This document shows, piece after piece, positions 14,794 to 23,392 of a stretch of 38,386 bases of DNA. Location: assembly GCA_017522125.1 (NCBI GenBank), contig JAFXAC010000073.1, positions 1 to 38,386 on the forward strand. Direction: 5' to 3'. The position numbers and the translations under genes were made by a program. The DNA comes from Clostridia bacterium (lineage in GTDB: Bacteria; Bacillota; Clostridia; Oscillospirales; CAG-272). Below the pieces are notes generated by a model that made no database searches, was not told the origin of the DNA, and saw only the letters and a program-made list of their open reading frames with translations. Position 1 is the first letter of the stretch; each line of letters opens with the position of its first letter.

Positions 14794-17028
14794 TTATTTA
14801 CCAAATACCTTGCCGTAATAATCGTTTTCAAGGATATAGTTTGAATAAGTCCTCATCTTTTTAAGAAGGTCGTTGTGCGCGTCCACGTATCCCATCGACA
14901 AGAGCTTATCTATCTGCGCCTGCGTGTACTTGGGATTGCGCTCGAAGGTCTTGGTCCTTGAATTGTAGATTCCGTACTTCGTTACCCAGTTGTTGCTGGA
15001 GCTGATGCCCGAAGCGTTCGAGCAATTCAGAATAACGAAGCCGTCAGAGTCGGAAAGGATATCGCGTCCCATAATAAGACGTGAATCGTACTCCGCGCCA
15101 AAGAGGTTAAGCACCGTGGGAAGCACGTCGATGGCGGAGCATACCTTATCTACCTTGATGGGCTTTTCCATCGAAGCCGACCAGATGATAAGGGGCGCGC
15201 GGTAAAGGTCGAAGTTAAGGAAAATGTTATCAGCGGGGAGCCCGTAAAGCTCAGCAAGCGCCTGTATCGTTCCCTCGGTATCGTCGACCGCCTGATTGTC
15301 GCTGTTGGTCTTGCCCACGATGGAATAGGGGTAGTGGTCGGGAGCCATAACGAAAACGGTATTCTCAAGCTCGCCCTTGCGCTCAAGCTCGGCGCAAAGC
15401 TCCGCCACCATAAGCTCCACCTCGTACTGCGACGCAACGTAGCAGATAGCGCCGTTGGTGGTGTAGCCGAGGTTGAGCGACTTGACGTATGCCTTATGCT
15501 TGTTAGCCTGCTTGTTACCCGTGTGATACGCGTGTCCGCTGACCGTCATATAGTAAAGGTGGAAGGGCTTATCGGGGGTGATATAGGAAAGCGTGTTCAC
15601 CGCAAGCTCGCGGTCAGACTTCGGCCACGCGGACGTGAACGTAGCCTCATTCCAGTTGCCTACGCCGTGCCAGCTATAGCCGAAGTTCGGGTGCGACTTG
15701 TCGCGGCTGTAATAGGTGTAGGTGTGGTTGTGGAAGCCGTTAGTCTTGTAGCCGAGACTGCTCATCATATTGCCAAGCACGAAGGGCATATAGTTCGACG
15801 CGCTCTTTTTAAGGCAGGACGAGCTTGCGTAGAAATTACCCGTCATAAACGCGTACTCGCCCGTCGCGGTAGAGCCGCCCCAGTTGGAGCAGTAGTAATT
15901 CTCAAACACAAAGCCCTCGTTCTTCATCTTATAAAGAGTGGGCGTGAGCTTTTCGTTGATAGCGGCGGGCGCCCAGCCCTCGACCGTGATATAAATGAGG
16001 TTTTTGCCCTCAAACATACCCGTATAGGCGTTTTTATTGGTAGGCTCGCGCTTGGAGAACCACTCGTGCGCCGCCTTGAGATTGCCGCTTGAGCTTGCTA
16101 TGAGCTTGTCAAAGTCGATATTCATCACGTTGGGCGAGGTATCGACGGGGGGAGGCGGGGGGGCTGTGGTCTCGCCGTTTGACGTGCCGCCCGACGTGCT
16201 ATCTCCCGAAGCAGGTGGATCTATAACGGGGGGTGTGGTTTCGTCCTCAAAGAGATTGTCCCAACCCTCTTCGGGAACCGTGATCTCGGGGCCGTCATTG
16301 CTGAAATCAGCCTCGGGCCTGCCGAACAAGGTGTACTGCGTATCGAGCCTGAGTGCGGTAATTATGCCGAAGCGGCTTGCCGCCTCCGCCATAATAAAGC
16401 CCTCGTTATAGTAATACTCGTCACCGAGATCGTCCGAGTGCATATTGACAAAGCCCGAGCCTGCCAAAAACACGACGAGCGCAAGCGCAAGTCCCACGCC
16501 CTTGAAGACCCACGAGGTGGTAACGGGGGGCAGGAATTTTCTGCCGAAGATGATATAAAGCACCGCGGGCGCAAGCATAAGAATAAGCCAGAATATATTT
16601 TGCGCCATACACGCGAGTATCTCGCGCCAGAACGCGGTAACGTCGCCCGCGACGAGCATCTGATCCCAGTAAAAGAAGTCCTGAAAGAACTTGGAATACA
16701 CGAGCTGGACGCAGAAATAAAGGCACATTACCGACAAAAAGCAGCTTTGGATAACGTGGTTCACCTTTTCGCTGAAGAATGAGGCGATAAGCGACATAAT
16801 AACGCCCGCAGACACCGAGAACAGCGTGATGTATACGAAGAATGTCGATGCTATAGAACCGCCCGATGCAATACGGAACACGATCTCAAGGAAAAACAGC
16901 GTCAGCGAAATAGCACCTGCGTGTATTATTCCGTCTACGACCTGCTCGCCCGTGTCCTTGTCCATAGGGCGGCGGCGGACAACGTCCTTTTGATATTCGT
17001 TTTCACGAGAGCTTGGATTTTTGTTCAT
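14794..17028 (-). CDS. LTA-synthase-like membrane sulfatase-fold phosphotransferase
   Basis: A 744-residue polytopic protein. A basic cytoplasmic N-terminus leads into about five membrane segments (residues 33-190), then a long low-complexity linker rich in Thr, Pro, Gly and Ser (about 262-300), then an extracellular alkaline-phosphatase/sulfatase-fold domain. Catalytic landmarks fit the LtaS family: Glu350 in IYITVEGWAP, the likely nucleophile Thr387 in GGSTATGEY (the T-x3-E spacing of LtaS), and APDHYPYS near the C-terminal metal site. Such enzymes polymerise glycerol phosphate on lipid anchors at the outer membrane face, but other family members modify other glycolipids, so the product is uncertain. 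The linker is unusually long. It follows the DUF1846 gene by 30 bases. Confidence 0.85.
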   Translation of the reverse strand: MNKNPSSRENEYQKDVVRRRPMDKDTGEQVVDGIIHAGAISLTLFFLEIVFRIASGGSIASTFFVYITLFSVSAGVIMSLIASFFSEKVNHVIQSCFLSVMCLYFCVQLVYSKFFQDFFYWDQMLVAGDVTAFWREILACMAQNIFWLILMLAPAVLYIIFGRKFLPPVTTSWVFKGVGLALALVVFLAGSGFVNMHSDDLGDEYYYNEGFIMAEAASRFGIITALRLDTQYTLFGRPEADFSNDGPEITVPEEGWDNLFEDETTPPVIDPPASGDSTSGGTSNGETTAPPPPPVDTSPNVMNIDFDKLIASSSGNLKAAHEWFSKREPTNKNAYTGMFEGKNLIYITVEGWAPAAINEKLTPTLYKMKNEGFVFENYYCSNWGGSTATGEYAFMTGNFYASSSCLKKSASNYMPFVLGNMMSSLGYKTNGFHNHTYTYYSRDKSHPNFGYSWHGVGNWNEATFTSAWPKSDRELAVNTLSYITPDKPFHLYYMTVSGHAYHTGNKQANKHKAYVKSLNLGYTTNGAICYVASQYEVELMVAELCAELERKGELENTVFVMAPDHYPYSIVGKTNSDNQAVDDTEGTIQALAELYGLPADNIFLNFDLYRAPLIIWSASMEKPIKVDKVCSAIDVLPTVLNLFGAEYDSRLIMGRDILSDSDGFVILNCSNASGISSSNNWVTKYGIYNSRTKTFERNPKYTQAQIDKLLSMGYVDAHNDLLKKMRTYSNYILENDYYGKVFGK

Positions 17029-17058
17029 TTTCTTCCTTTTTCCGCCTTTGCGGAGATT

Positions 17059-18549
17059 TTATTTGTGGTAGAGCTTTTTCGTTTGGTATACGGGCTCGTA
17101 TGTGATATTGATGCCCAGCTTTTTAAGAAGCGTTTCGTCGGCAGGAGAGAGTATAACGGTGGAATGCGCGTCACAGCCGCGCAGCTTTGCAAGAGCGTCC
17201 ATCGCCTTTTCAGCCTCGGGAGAGCTTACCGCGCATACCGAAAGGGCAATAAGAAGCTCGTCGGTGTGAAGTCGCGGATTTCGGTTTCCGAGATGCTCGA
17301 CCTTTAAGTGCTGTACGGGCTCGATGACCGAGGGGGAGATGAGATGCACCTCGTCGTCAATGCCCGCAAGAGCCTTGAGGGCGTTAAGCAGCATTGCCGA
17401 GGTCGCACCCAAGAGTTTAGACGTTTTACCCGTTACGATAGTTCCGTCAAGAAGCTCTATTGCCGTCGCGGGCTCGCCCGTTTCATCGCGCTTTGCAAGA
17501 GCCGCCGCAATAACGGGGCGGTCGGCGGTGGTAACGCCCGCCTGCTTCATTTGAAGCTCATGCTTATATATTATCTCGTCGGAAATCTCGCCCTTACGCG
17601 CCGCAACGAGCGCGTTGTAGTAGCGGCGAACTATCTCCTTTTTGGCGGCGGTGCGCACAGCCTCGTCGTCCGTGATGCAAAAGCCCGCCATATTTACGCC
17701 CATATCCGTGGGCGATTTGTACGGACACTCGCCGTATATCTTTTCAAACGTCGCGCAAAGCACGGGGAATATCTCAATATCGCGGTTGTAATTTACCGTG
17801 GTAGTGCCGTAAGCCTCAAGATGATAGTGGTCAAGCATATTGACGTCGCTAAGGTCGGCAGTTGCCGCCTCGTAGGCTATGTTTACAGGGTGGCGAAGCG
17901 GCAGATTCCACACGGGGAAGGTTTCAAACTTCGCATATCCCGACTGCACGCCGCGGCGGTTTTCGTTATACACCTGCGACAGACATACCGCCATTTTGCC
18001 GCTTCCCGGGCCGGGGGCGGTAACGACGACGAGCGAGCGCTCGGTTTCGATAAAATCGTTTTTACCGTAGCCCTCCTCGGAAACGATGAACTCGACGTTA
18101 GAGGGATATCCCTCGATGGGATAGTGACGGTAGACCTTTATGCCCTGACTTTTCAGCTTTTCCTCAAAAGCCTTTGCCGCGGGCTGTGACTCGTACTTCG
18201 TAAGCACGACGCTTCCGACGTAGAGCCCGAAATGCCTGAATACGTCGATAAGGCGCATCGCATCGGCGTCGTAGGTTATGCCGAGGTCGCCCCTCTTTTT
18301 ATTCTTCTCGATATCGCCCGCACTTATAACGATAACTATCTCCGCCTGATCCTTCAGCTCAAGCAGCATACGCAGCTTGCTGTCGGGCTCAAAGCCCGGA
18401 AGCACGCGGGACGCGTGATTATCGTCGTACAGCTTGCCTCCGAACTCAAGATAGAGCTTGCCGCCAAAGCGGTCGATGCGCTCCCTTATCTTTTCGGATT
18501 GAAGCTTCAGATATTTATCATTATCAAATCCAAGCCCGATGTTTCCCAT
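17059..18549 (-). CDS. DUF1846 family protein
   Basis: A 496-residue predicted cytoplasmic protein of the widely conserved but poorly understood DUF1846 family. Recognisable blocks are the N-terminal GFDNDKYLKLQSEKIRERI, KLYLEFGGKLYDD, the ITYDADAMRLI segment, VVVTAPGPGSGKMA (a P-loop-like stretch) and YKSPTDMGVNMAG. I place the start at 18549 (MGNIGLGF) because gggagg-type sequence (18555-18560) lies five bases upstream, inside the longer in-frame extension. A sigma-A promoter ends 30 bases before it. The LTA-synthase-like gene follows 30 bases after the stop, with a small hairpin but no T-run between, so the two are probably co-transcribed. No function is claimed. Confidence 0.9.
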   Translation of the reverse strand: MGNIGLGFDNDKYLKLQSEKIRERIDRFGGKLYLEFGGKLYDDNHASRVLPGFEPDSKLRMLLELKDQAEIVIVISAGDIEKNKKRGDLGITYDADAMRLIDVFRHFGLYVGSVVLTKYESQPAAKAFEEKLKSQGIKVYRHYPIEGYPSNVEFIVSEEGYGKNDFIETERSLVVVTAPGPGSGKMAVCLSQVYNENRRGVQSGYAKFETFPVWNLPLRHPVNIAYEAATADLSDVNMLDHYHLEAYGTTTVNYNRDIEIFPVLCATFEKIYGECPYKSPTDMGVNMAGFCITDDEAVRTAAKKEIVRRYYNALVAARKGEISDEIIYKHELQMKQAGVTTADRPVIAAALAKRDETGEPATAIELLDGTIVTGKTSKLLGATSAMLLNALKALAGIDDEVHLISPSVIEPVQHLKVEHLGNRNPRLHTDELLIALSVCAVSSPEAEKAMDALAKLRGCDAHSTVILSPADETLLKKLGINITYEPVYQTKKLYHK

Positions 18550-18578
18550 AACGTCCCTCCACATCAAAATACAGAATA

Positions 18579-18607
18579 ATTATACACCATTTAAAAAAAT
18601 ATTTCAA
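18579..18607 (-). promoter_or_regulatory. Sigma-A promoter of the DUF1846 gene
   Basis: On the minus strand TTGAAA (18607-18602), a 17-bp spacer and TATAAT (18584-18579). Confidence 0.85.
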
Positions 18608-18652
18608 CCGTATTTATCCGCATTTTGAAAAAATTTATATTTTTATTTATAA

Positions 18653-18684
18653 AAAGTGCGCCGACAAAACGCTCGGCGCACTTT
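18653..18684 (-). terminator. Terminator of the six-gene operon
   Basis: The perfect arms aaagtgcgccga and tcggcgcacttt with an 8-base loop, just after the lipid kinase stop, with T5 on the minus strand. Confidence 0.85.
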
Positions 18685-18688
18685 CGTT

Positions 18689-19591
18689 TTATTTAAGCAG
18701 CTCTGCCGCCTTGTGCAGATTCGTTATAAGCGGATTTACGGCGTGAGCCTCCTCGCCGTCGAGCGTCCACGCGATATCCCTCGGAAGCTCGAACTTCACT
18801 TCCCTTGCCTTGAAAAACTCTATCATATCGCATTTGAGGTTCGAGGTAAGGCACGCGGTGACGATGGTGTTAAGCTCGCTTGCGTTCTTGGGAGTTTTAA
18901 CAAGCACTATCTCAAACTCGCCGTCGCTCATATCGACGAGAGCCGAGTCGAGCTTTACTATTCCTCCGACCGAGGTGGTATTCGTAACTCCGCCGAATAT
19001 GTACTCACCCTCGTAGCACTCGCCACTCTTGGTAGTACATTTTACCTGTATAGGCTTTATTGAGAAAAAGTCCTTCGCGCCCTGAAGCAGATACGCGAAA
19101 TGTCCAAGCACGTTCTTCATCGACTGCGGTGCGCTGAACGAGGACGATGCAAACGCGCCAAACGATGCAACGTAGGTAAAGTGGCGCGCAGAGCCGAAGC
19201 GTCCGACGTCAAGCAGAGTAGTCCTACCCTCTCTCAGCGCACGGCACGCGCTCGCCGCCGCCTCGGTCAGGTTAAGCGGAAGCCCGAGAGCCGCCGCAAA
19301 ATCGTTAGTGCTTCCCGCGGGAATATAGCCGACGGGAAGGCTCGCGCCCGACGAAACGACGCCCGTGATGACCTCGTTGAGCGTTCCGTCGCCGCCACAG
19401 CAGAAAATAGCGTCGAATTTGCCCGACCTCGCACAGGATGCGGCAACGTCCTTTGCCTCGCCGCGGCGGCGAGTCATCATTACCGTTGGGATAACGGCGT
19501 GCGCCGTCATCGTGTGGATAACGTCAAAAAGCTCTGCCTTTGCCTTGAGCTTTCCCGAAACGGGGTTTATAAGAAGTAATACCTTTTTCAT
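18689..19591 (-). CDS. Diacylglycerol/lipid kinase, DagK catalytic domain (YegS/DgkB type)
   Basis: A 300-residue soluble lipid kinase. It begins KVLLLINPVSGK, carries the nucleotide loop GGDGTLNEV (residues 66-74) and the block YIPAGSTNDFA (89-99), and has the two-domain length typical of DgkB and YegS. Members phosphorylate diacylglycerol or related lipids; in Gram-positives DgkB recycles the diacylglycerol released during LTA synthesis. An LTA-synthase-like gene lies in the next operon upstream of its terminator, which fits that role, but the substrate is inferred. It is the last gene of the operon, nine bases after the toprim gene, with gagga before the start. Confidence 0.9.
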   Translation of the reverse strand: MKKVLLLINPVSGKLKAKAELFDVIHTMTAHAVIPTVMMTRRRGEAKDVAASCARSGKFDAIFCCGGDGTLNEVITGVVSSGASLPVGYIPAGSTNDFAAALGLPLNLTEAAASACRALREGRTTLLDVGRFGSARHFTYVASFGAFASSSFSAPQSMKNVLGHFAYLLQGAKDFFSIKPIQVKCTTKSGECYEGEYIFGGVTNTTSVGGIVKLDSALVDMSDGEFEIVLVKTPKNASELNTIVTACLTSNLKCDMIEFFKAREVKFELPRDIAWTLDGEEAHAVNPLITNLHKAAELLK

Positions 19592-19600
19592 TTTATTTCC

Positions 19601-20188
19601 TCATTTATCGTCTATTGTCTTCACAGCGGCGAGGTACTCGTCGTAGGTAAGCATAAATTTAAGTGCCGCAAGAAGTGCCTTTGCATTCATTCCCGTCGGC
19701 AGCTCAAGCGCGGTGCAAAGCGCGTCGCGCCTTTTCGCGCTCCCCGCGCCGCCCGTAAAGCCGTCACGCATAAGCTCGGCGGCAGTAAGCGGATTTTGTG
19801 CGCGCTCGTTGCCGTCGGCATACGGCAAAAAGATGCGGTAAAGCTGCTCGCCGTCAATCCCCTCAACGCCGAGAACTCCCTCGGCGGACGGTGCGCTCTT
19901 GCGCTTCTCCACCCCGCGCACGCGCGGCACGAATAGGCGTATGACGCACTCCGCAGGCAGTATGGACGAGATGTGCGAGCGTATAACGCCGCCCGCGCCG
20001 TCGGGGTCGGTAAGCACTATTATCCTCGTTTTCTTCGCAAGCGCACGAAGGAGCGCACGCTTTTCCTCGTTTTTGAATATTCCAAAGCCGTCGGTGGTGA
20101 TTATCCGCGCGTCAATAACGCTTGAGAGCTTCGCCCTATCGTACTTGCCCTCGACGACCACGGGATACGGAATTTTAAGCCTTTCCAT
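19601..20188 (-). CDS. Toprim/DUF4093 protein, ribonuclease M5-like
   Basis: A 195-residue protein. The first half is a toprim domain with the acidic motifs VVVEGKYD (catalytic Glu) and LTDPDGAGGVIRSH (DxD), plus ITTDGFGIF between them, as in RNase M5, the enzyme that matures 5S rRNA in Bacillus. The second half (GVEGIDGEQLYRIF, then a helical tail) matches the DUF4093 region that follows toprim in that group. Its place after uppP is unlike the usual rnmV-ksgA pairing, so it may be a paralogue with another RNA target. Its ATG begins one base after the uppP TGA with no clear ribosome binding site, implying translational coupling. Confidence 0.8.
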   Translation of the reverse strand: MERLKIPYPVVVEGKYDRAKLSSVIDARIITTDGFGIFKNEEKRALLRALAKKTRIIVLTDPDGAGGVIRSHISSILPAECVIRLFVPRVRGVEKRKSAPSAEGVLGVEGIDGEQLYRIFLPYADGNERAQNPLTAAELMRDGFTGGAGSAKRRDALCTALELPTGMNAKALLAALKFMLTYDEYLAAVKTIDDK

Positions 20189-20189
20189 T

Positions 20190-21068
20190 TCAGTTCAGTA
20201 TGAACCACAAAAGCACAGCCGCGCCAAGCGCGATGCGATAGTAGCCGAATGCGGCAAAGGAATGCTTTTTGACAAAATCCGTAAGGAATTTTATCGCCGC
20301 CATAGACACCAAAAACGCGGTAAGGCTTGCAACGATAAGCACCGCGATGGCGGTAAACGAAACGTCAGCGCCGCTTTCGGCAACGTAGGAAACGAAGCCG
20401 AGTCCCTTTATCAGGCTTGCGCCCGCCATAGCGGGAATGGCAAGGAAGAAGGAAAATTCAGCCGCCGCGCCGCGCGAAAGCCCAAGCATCATCGAGCCGA
20501 GAATGGTCGAGCCCGAGCGCGACGTTCCCGGGATTATCGCAAGCATCTGAAAAACGCCGATGAGTATCGCGTGATGCGGCTTGATATCGTGGACGGACGT
20601 TATGACGGGCGTTTTGTCCTTGCGGACGCGCTCGATAACGATGAAAAGCACGCCGTAAATTATCAGCGCGGACGCCACGACGGTGGCGTTATATATCCAG
20701 CCGTCAATGTCCTTGCCCGTGGCGTTTTCGATAATTTTATCAAGAACTATACCGACCGCCGCCGCGGGAATGCTGGCAATACAGATATTGAGCCAGAGCC
20801 GCCACGTGCTTTTCTTCTCTACCGCGCTCTTTGACGAGCCGAAGGGCCACAGCACCTTGAAAAAGCTGACGGCTACGGCAAGTATCGCGCCAAGCTGTAT
20901 GACGACCTCGAACATCTGCCCGAACTCCGCGCGAAAAACGGGGTCGGGGGAAACGTTCAGCGAAAGAAACTCGTCAAGCAGTATAAGATGCCCCGTAGAG
21001 CTTACGGGAAGCCACTCGGTTATGCCCTCAACGATGCCGTAAAGCACCGCCTTCAAAATTTCTATCAT
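20190..21068 (-). CDS. uppP: Undecaprenyl-diphosphatase
   Basis: A 292-residue membrane enzyme of the BacA/UppP family, which dephosphorylates undecaprenyl diphosphate so that the carrier lipid for peptidoglycan and teichoic acids can be reused; it also confers bacitracin tolerance. The two active-site regions are intact: EGITEWLPVSSTGHL near the N-terminus and PGTSRSGSTI near residue 170. About eight hydrophobic segments are visible. Its ATG overlaps the stop of the U32 gene by one base (TAATG), and the toprim gene follows at once. There is no separate promoter. Confidence 0.97.
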   Translation of the reverse strand: MIEILKAVLYGIVEGITEWLPVSSTGHLILLDEFLSLNVSPDPVFRAEFGQMFEVVIQLGAILAVAVSFFKVLWPFGSSKSAVEKKSTWRLWLNICIASIPAAAVGIVLDKIIENATGKDIDGWIYNATVVASALIIYGVLFIVIERVRKDKTPVITSVHDIKPHHAILIGVFQMLAIIPGTSRSGSTILGSMMLGLSRGAAAEFSFFLAIPAMAGASLIKGLGFVSYVAESGADVSFTAIAVLIVASLTAFLVSMAAIKFLTDFVKKHSFAAFGYYRIALGAAVLLWFILN

Positions 21069-22345
21069 TATTCCTCTCCTGCGGCGCGAACTATGTCGCC
21101 CTCGTTTACTTCGATTGGCATACGCATATAGAATATCATCGACGGGTGCGGCGCACAGTCAAGCGGCGTGCCGTCCTCGGCGTAAAGCTCCCCTATCTCA
21201 AAGGGAATGCCCACCTTGCCTGGGGTGAGAAGCTCGCCCCCCGCACCCGTTATCAGCTTATTACGCTGAATGAATTTATAAAGCCTGCCCTTTTCGTTCA
21301 CCGCCTCAAGCCCTTCGGGAACGTCCGTGCCGAGCGCGACGGCAAGATACGCCTTTTCGCGCACGTAGCCGCCGCGAGTAACGGTCTGCGCGTTATCCAT
21401 GGGCGAATCAAAATAAAAGCCCGTGCAGTATTCGCGGTGGGATACCGAGCAAAGCTCGTCGTAAAGCGCGGCGTCGGGAACGAACGACGCCACGTCGCCG
21501 CTTTTTTCGCAAGCGTCAAGCGCCATTCTGTACGCATTCGTAACGACGGCGGTGTAGTACGCCGACTTCATTCTGCCCTCTATCTTGAAGGACGAAACGC
21601 CCGCCTGCCACAGCTTGCCGACGTGCTCTATCATACACATATCCTTCGAGGACATAATGAACGTACCGACGGGGCTTTCCTCGATGGGGAAATGGTCGTC
21701 GGGGCGCTTTTCCTCGACGATGGTGTAGCCCCAACGGCAGGGCTGGGTGCAAGCGCCGCGATTAGCGTCCCTGCCCGTGAGCGCGATCGACAAAAGGCAT
21801 CTGCCGCTGTACGATATGCACATCGAGCCGTGAACGAACGCCTCAAGCTCCACGGTATCGGGTATCGCCGCGCGGATGGCGGCTATCTCGTCAAGCGCAA
21901 GCTCGCGTGCAAGCACAAGCCTTTCCGCGCCCATAGCGGCGTAGGCGCGAGCCGCGTCGGGGCTCATAATGCTCGCCTGCGTGGAGATATGGATAGCCGC
22001 CGTCGGAATAACGCGGCGCAAAAGCGCCATTACACCGAGGTCGGCAACGATAAAGGCGTCAATACCGAGATCCTTTATTTCTGTAAGAAACGCCTCAAGC
22101 GCGGGGTACTCGTAGCCGTGCGGCAGGGTATTAAGCGTAAGATAGAGCTTTTTGCCCGCGGCGTGAACGGTGCTTACCGCCGCGCAAAGCTCCTCGACGG
22201 AGAAATTATCCGCCGCCGCCCTCATTCCGAAGCGCTGTCCCGCAAGATAAACGGCATCCGCGCCGAAGCGGAGCGCCGCCGCAAGCTTTTCGGGGTTTCC
22301 CGCAGGGGAAAGTATCTCGGGACGGGGAAAACAAGTATTTTTCAT
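21068..22345 (-). CDS. Peptidase U32 family protein (TrhP/RlhA-like)
   Basis: A 425-residue protein with the U32 signature EAFVHGSMCISYSGRCLLS (from Glu168) on a TIM-barrel-like scaffold (LSPAGNPEKLAAALRFGADAVYL). Cys176, Cys183, Cys199 and Cys203 are positioned like the conserved cysteines of TrhP and RlhA, U32 proteins that hydroxylate tRNA or rRNA using prephenate-derived chemistry. Despite the family name, protease activity is doubtful for this subgroup. A tRNA-wobble hydroxylation role is inferred. aaagga precedes the ATG; the gene starts 13 bases after the SecB-like gene and overlaps uppP. Confidence 0.9.
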   Translation of the reverse strand: MKNTCFPRPEILSPAGNPEKLAAALRFGADAVYLAGQRFGMRAAADNFSVEELCAAVSTVHAAGKKLYLTLNTLPHGYEYPALEAFLTEIKDLGIDAFIVADLGVMALLRRVIPTAAIHISTQASIMSPDAARAYAAMGAERLVLARELALDEIAAIRAAIPDTVELEAFVHGSMCISYSGRCLLSIALTGRDANRGACTQPCRWGYTIVEEKRPDDHFPIEESPVGTFIMSSKDMCMIEHVGKLWQAGVSSFKIEGRMKSAYYTAVVTNAYRMALDACEKSGDVASFVPDAALYDELCSVSHREYCTGFYFDSPMDNAQTVTRGGYVREKAYLAVALGTDVPEGLEAVNEKGRLYKFIQRNKLITGAGGELLTPGKVGIPFEIGELYAEDGTPLDCAPHPSMIFYMRMPIEVNEGDIVRAAGEE

Positions 22346-22358
22346 ATTATCGTGTCCT

Positions 22359-22775
22359 TTACGGTTCGCCGCCGTTTTGCGTGGGCGGACGGAAATCTAT
22401 CCTGTAAACGTTTTCGCTGTTGATCTTTATCTTCGGTATCCTTATCGGCGGAATGCCTGCCGCCGCCGAGACCGTGTTGCAGAGTGCCGCCATATACGGA
22501 TACATCTCGGAGAAGGTGGCAATGTGTATCTCCTCGCGCGACATATCGTCGGGGACGCTGAAAACGCCCGTTTGCACGAGCTTCAGCTTGAATTTGTCGG
22601 GACTTTCCTTATCCTCAGCCATTACCGAAAGCTCGGCGTGGGCAATATTCGGGGCGGGATAACGGAGCTGGTGGTTGTATCTGAATGAAAGCGTGATGCG
22701 ACCTCCCGCAGCCATACGGTTGACGAAGGTGACCTCGTCAGCCTTTATCAGCTTCATTTCAAGCATGCCCGCCAT
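22359..22775 (-). CDS. SecB-like export chaperone
   Basis: A 138-residue protein that resembles SecB. The C-terminal third, FSEMYPYMAALCNTVSAAAGIPPI followed by PKIKIN (read in pieces), follows the SecB pattern in which a [LM][FY]PYxR-type helix leads to an LT-x-AGxPP[IL]xLPP-like segment. The N-terminal half has alternating beta strands (ITLSFRYNHQLRY; HAELSVMAED). Classical SecB is proteobacterial and keeps preproteins unfolded; SecB-like proteins elsewhere often act alone or with toxin-antitoxin modules, and no toxin is visible here. I choose the start at 22775 because its ATG overlaps the TGA of the upstream membrane-protein gene (TGATG), with no separate ribosome binding site. SecB assignment is by pattern only. 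Confidence 0.65.
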   Translation of the reverse strand: MAGMLEMKLIKADEVTFVNRMAAGGRITLSFRYNHQLRYPAPNIAHAELSVMAEDKESPDKFKLKLVQTGVFSVPDDMSREEIHIATFSEMYPYMAALCNTVSAAAGIPPIRIPKIKINSENVYRIDFRPPTQNGGEP

Positions 22776-23122
22776 CAGATGCAAACGATGAAGAGCCAAG
22801 CGAGAAGCGCTTGAACGAGGCTCATTTCATTATATCCGCCGCGCATAAAGGAAATAACCACCGCGGTGGCGGAAGCGACGAAAATTATCACTCCGCAAAG
22901 GTGGCAGACCGCGCCCTTGACCTTTGCAAGCCCCATAATACCCGAAAAGAACATCAAAACTCCAACAATAGTGGAGATAAGCTCGTAAACGGGCATGGAG
23001 AAATCAAGCGAAACGATGGAATCCCACGCCGAAAGCACCGAGCTTATGCCGAGCAGGATATAAATTATGCTGACAACTATTCTCGTGGTTTCTATTTTTG
23101 AAGCAATGCTTTTTTTAGCCAT
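22775..23122 (-). CDS. Small four-helix membrane protein
   Basis: A 115-residue protein with four likely membrane segments (about residues 14-32, 44-64, 69-91 and 100-115) after a lysine-rich cytoplasmic N-terminus. I do not recognise the family. It is the first gene of the six-gene operon, has a strong aaggagg site and a consensus sigma-A promoter, and its TGA overlaps the start of the SecB-like gene. The coupling suggests that the two products are made in fixed ratio and may work together at the membrane; that is inference. It ends abruptly within the fourth hydrophobic segment. Confidence 0.8.
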   Translation of the reverse strand: MAKKSIASKIETTRIVVSIIYILLGISSVLSAWDSIVSLDFSMPVYELISTIVGVLMFFSGIMGLAKVKGAVCHLCGVIIFVASATAVVISFMRGGYNEMSLVQALLAWLFIVCI

Positions 23123-23166
23123 ATAAACGTCCTCCTTGCGCCTACCGCAATATTTTCCTATTTTAT

Positions 23167-23195
23167 ATTTTACATCAAATAAAAGCCTTTGTCAA
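23167..23195 (-). promoter_or_regulatory. Sigma-A promoter of the six-gene operon
   Basis: On the minus strand TTGACA (23195-23190), a 17-bp spacer and TAAAAT (23172-23167), about 45 bases before the first gene. Confidence 0.85.
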
Positions 23196-23220
23196 GATAA
23201 AACGGCGTTGCCGTTTTATC
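23196..23220. other. Perfect 11-bp hairpin directly upstream of the operon promoter
   Basis: gataaaacggc-gtt-gccgttttatc abuts the -35 of the promoter at 23167-23195. It could end transcription arriving from the lipoprotein genes, or bind a protein, or be the first unit of the adjacent array. Confidence 0.5.
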
Positions 23221-23392
23221 AATGATATATTTGGCTTCGGCAAATATTAAGGTAGCTTTTTCCCTTTGGCAAAAAGCATAAATAAAAGCGGAAGAAACTC
23301 GTTTCTTCCGCTTTTTTCCTTCATATTTGCCGTAAGGCAAATACATCATCACATCATACGCGAAGCGTATATCATATTTGCCGAAAGGCTCA
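23221..23392. repeat. Mini-hairpin array, copy 2 (ATCAT-linked)
   Basis: Short palindromes are joined by atcat spacers: atatttg...caaatat (23227-23247), gcttttt...aaaaagc (23255-23277), tatttgcc-gtaa-ggcaaata (23324-23343) and atacgc-gaa-gcgtat (23356-23370), ending in an incomplete tttgcc-gaaa-ggc. A strong terminator (23284-23315) lies within it. It has the same architecture as the array at 1961-2130. Its right end overlaps the last codons and stop of the YD-repeat lipoprotein gene. A 79-codon frame across it is judged spurious. Confidence 0.65.
23284..23318. terminator. Terminator within array copy 2
   Basis: The perfect 15-bp arms aaaagcggaagaaac and gtttcttccgctttt have a 2-base loop (effectively tetraloop-closed). 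T6 follows on the plus strand and a shorter T-run on the minus. It probably ends the lipoprotein gene at 23390. Confidence 0.8.
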
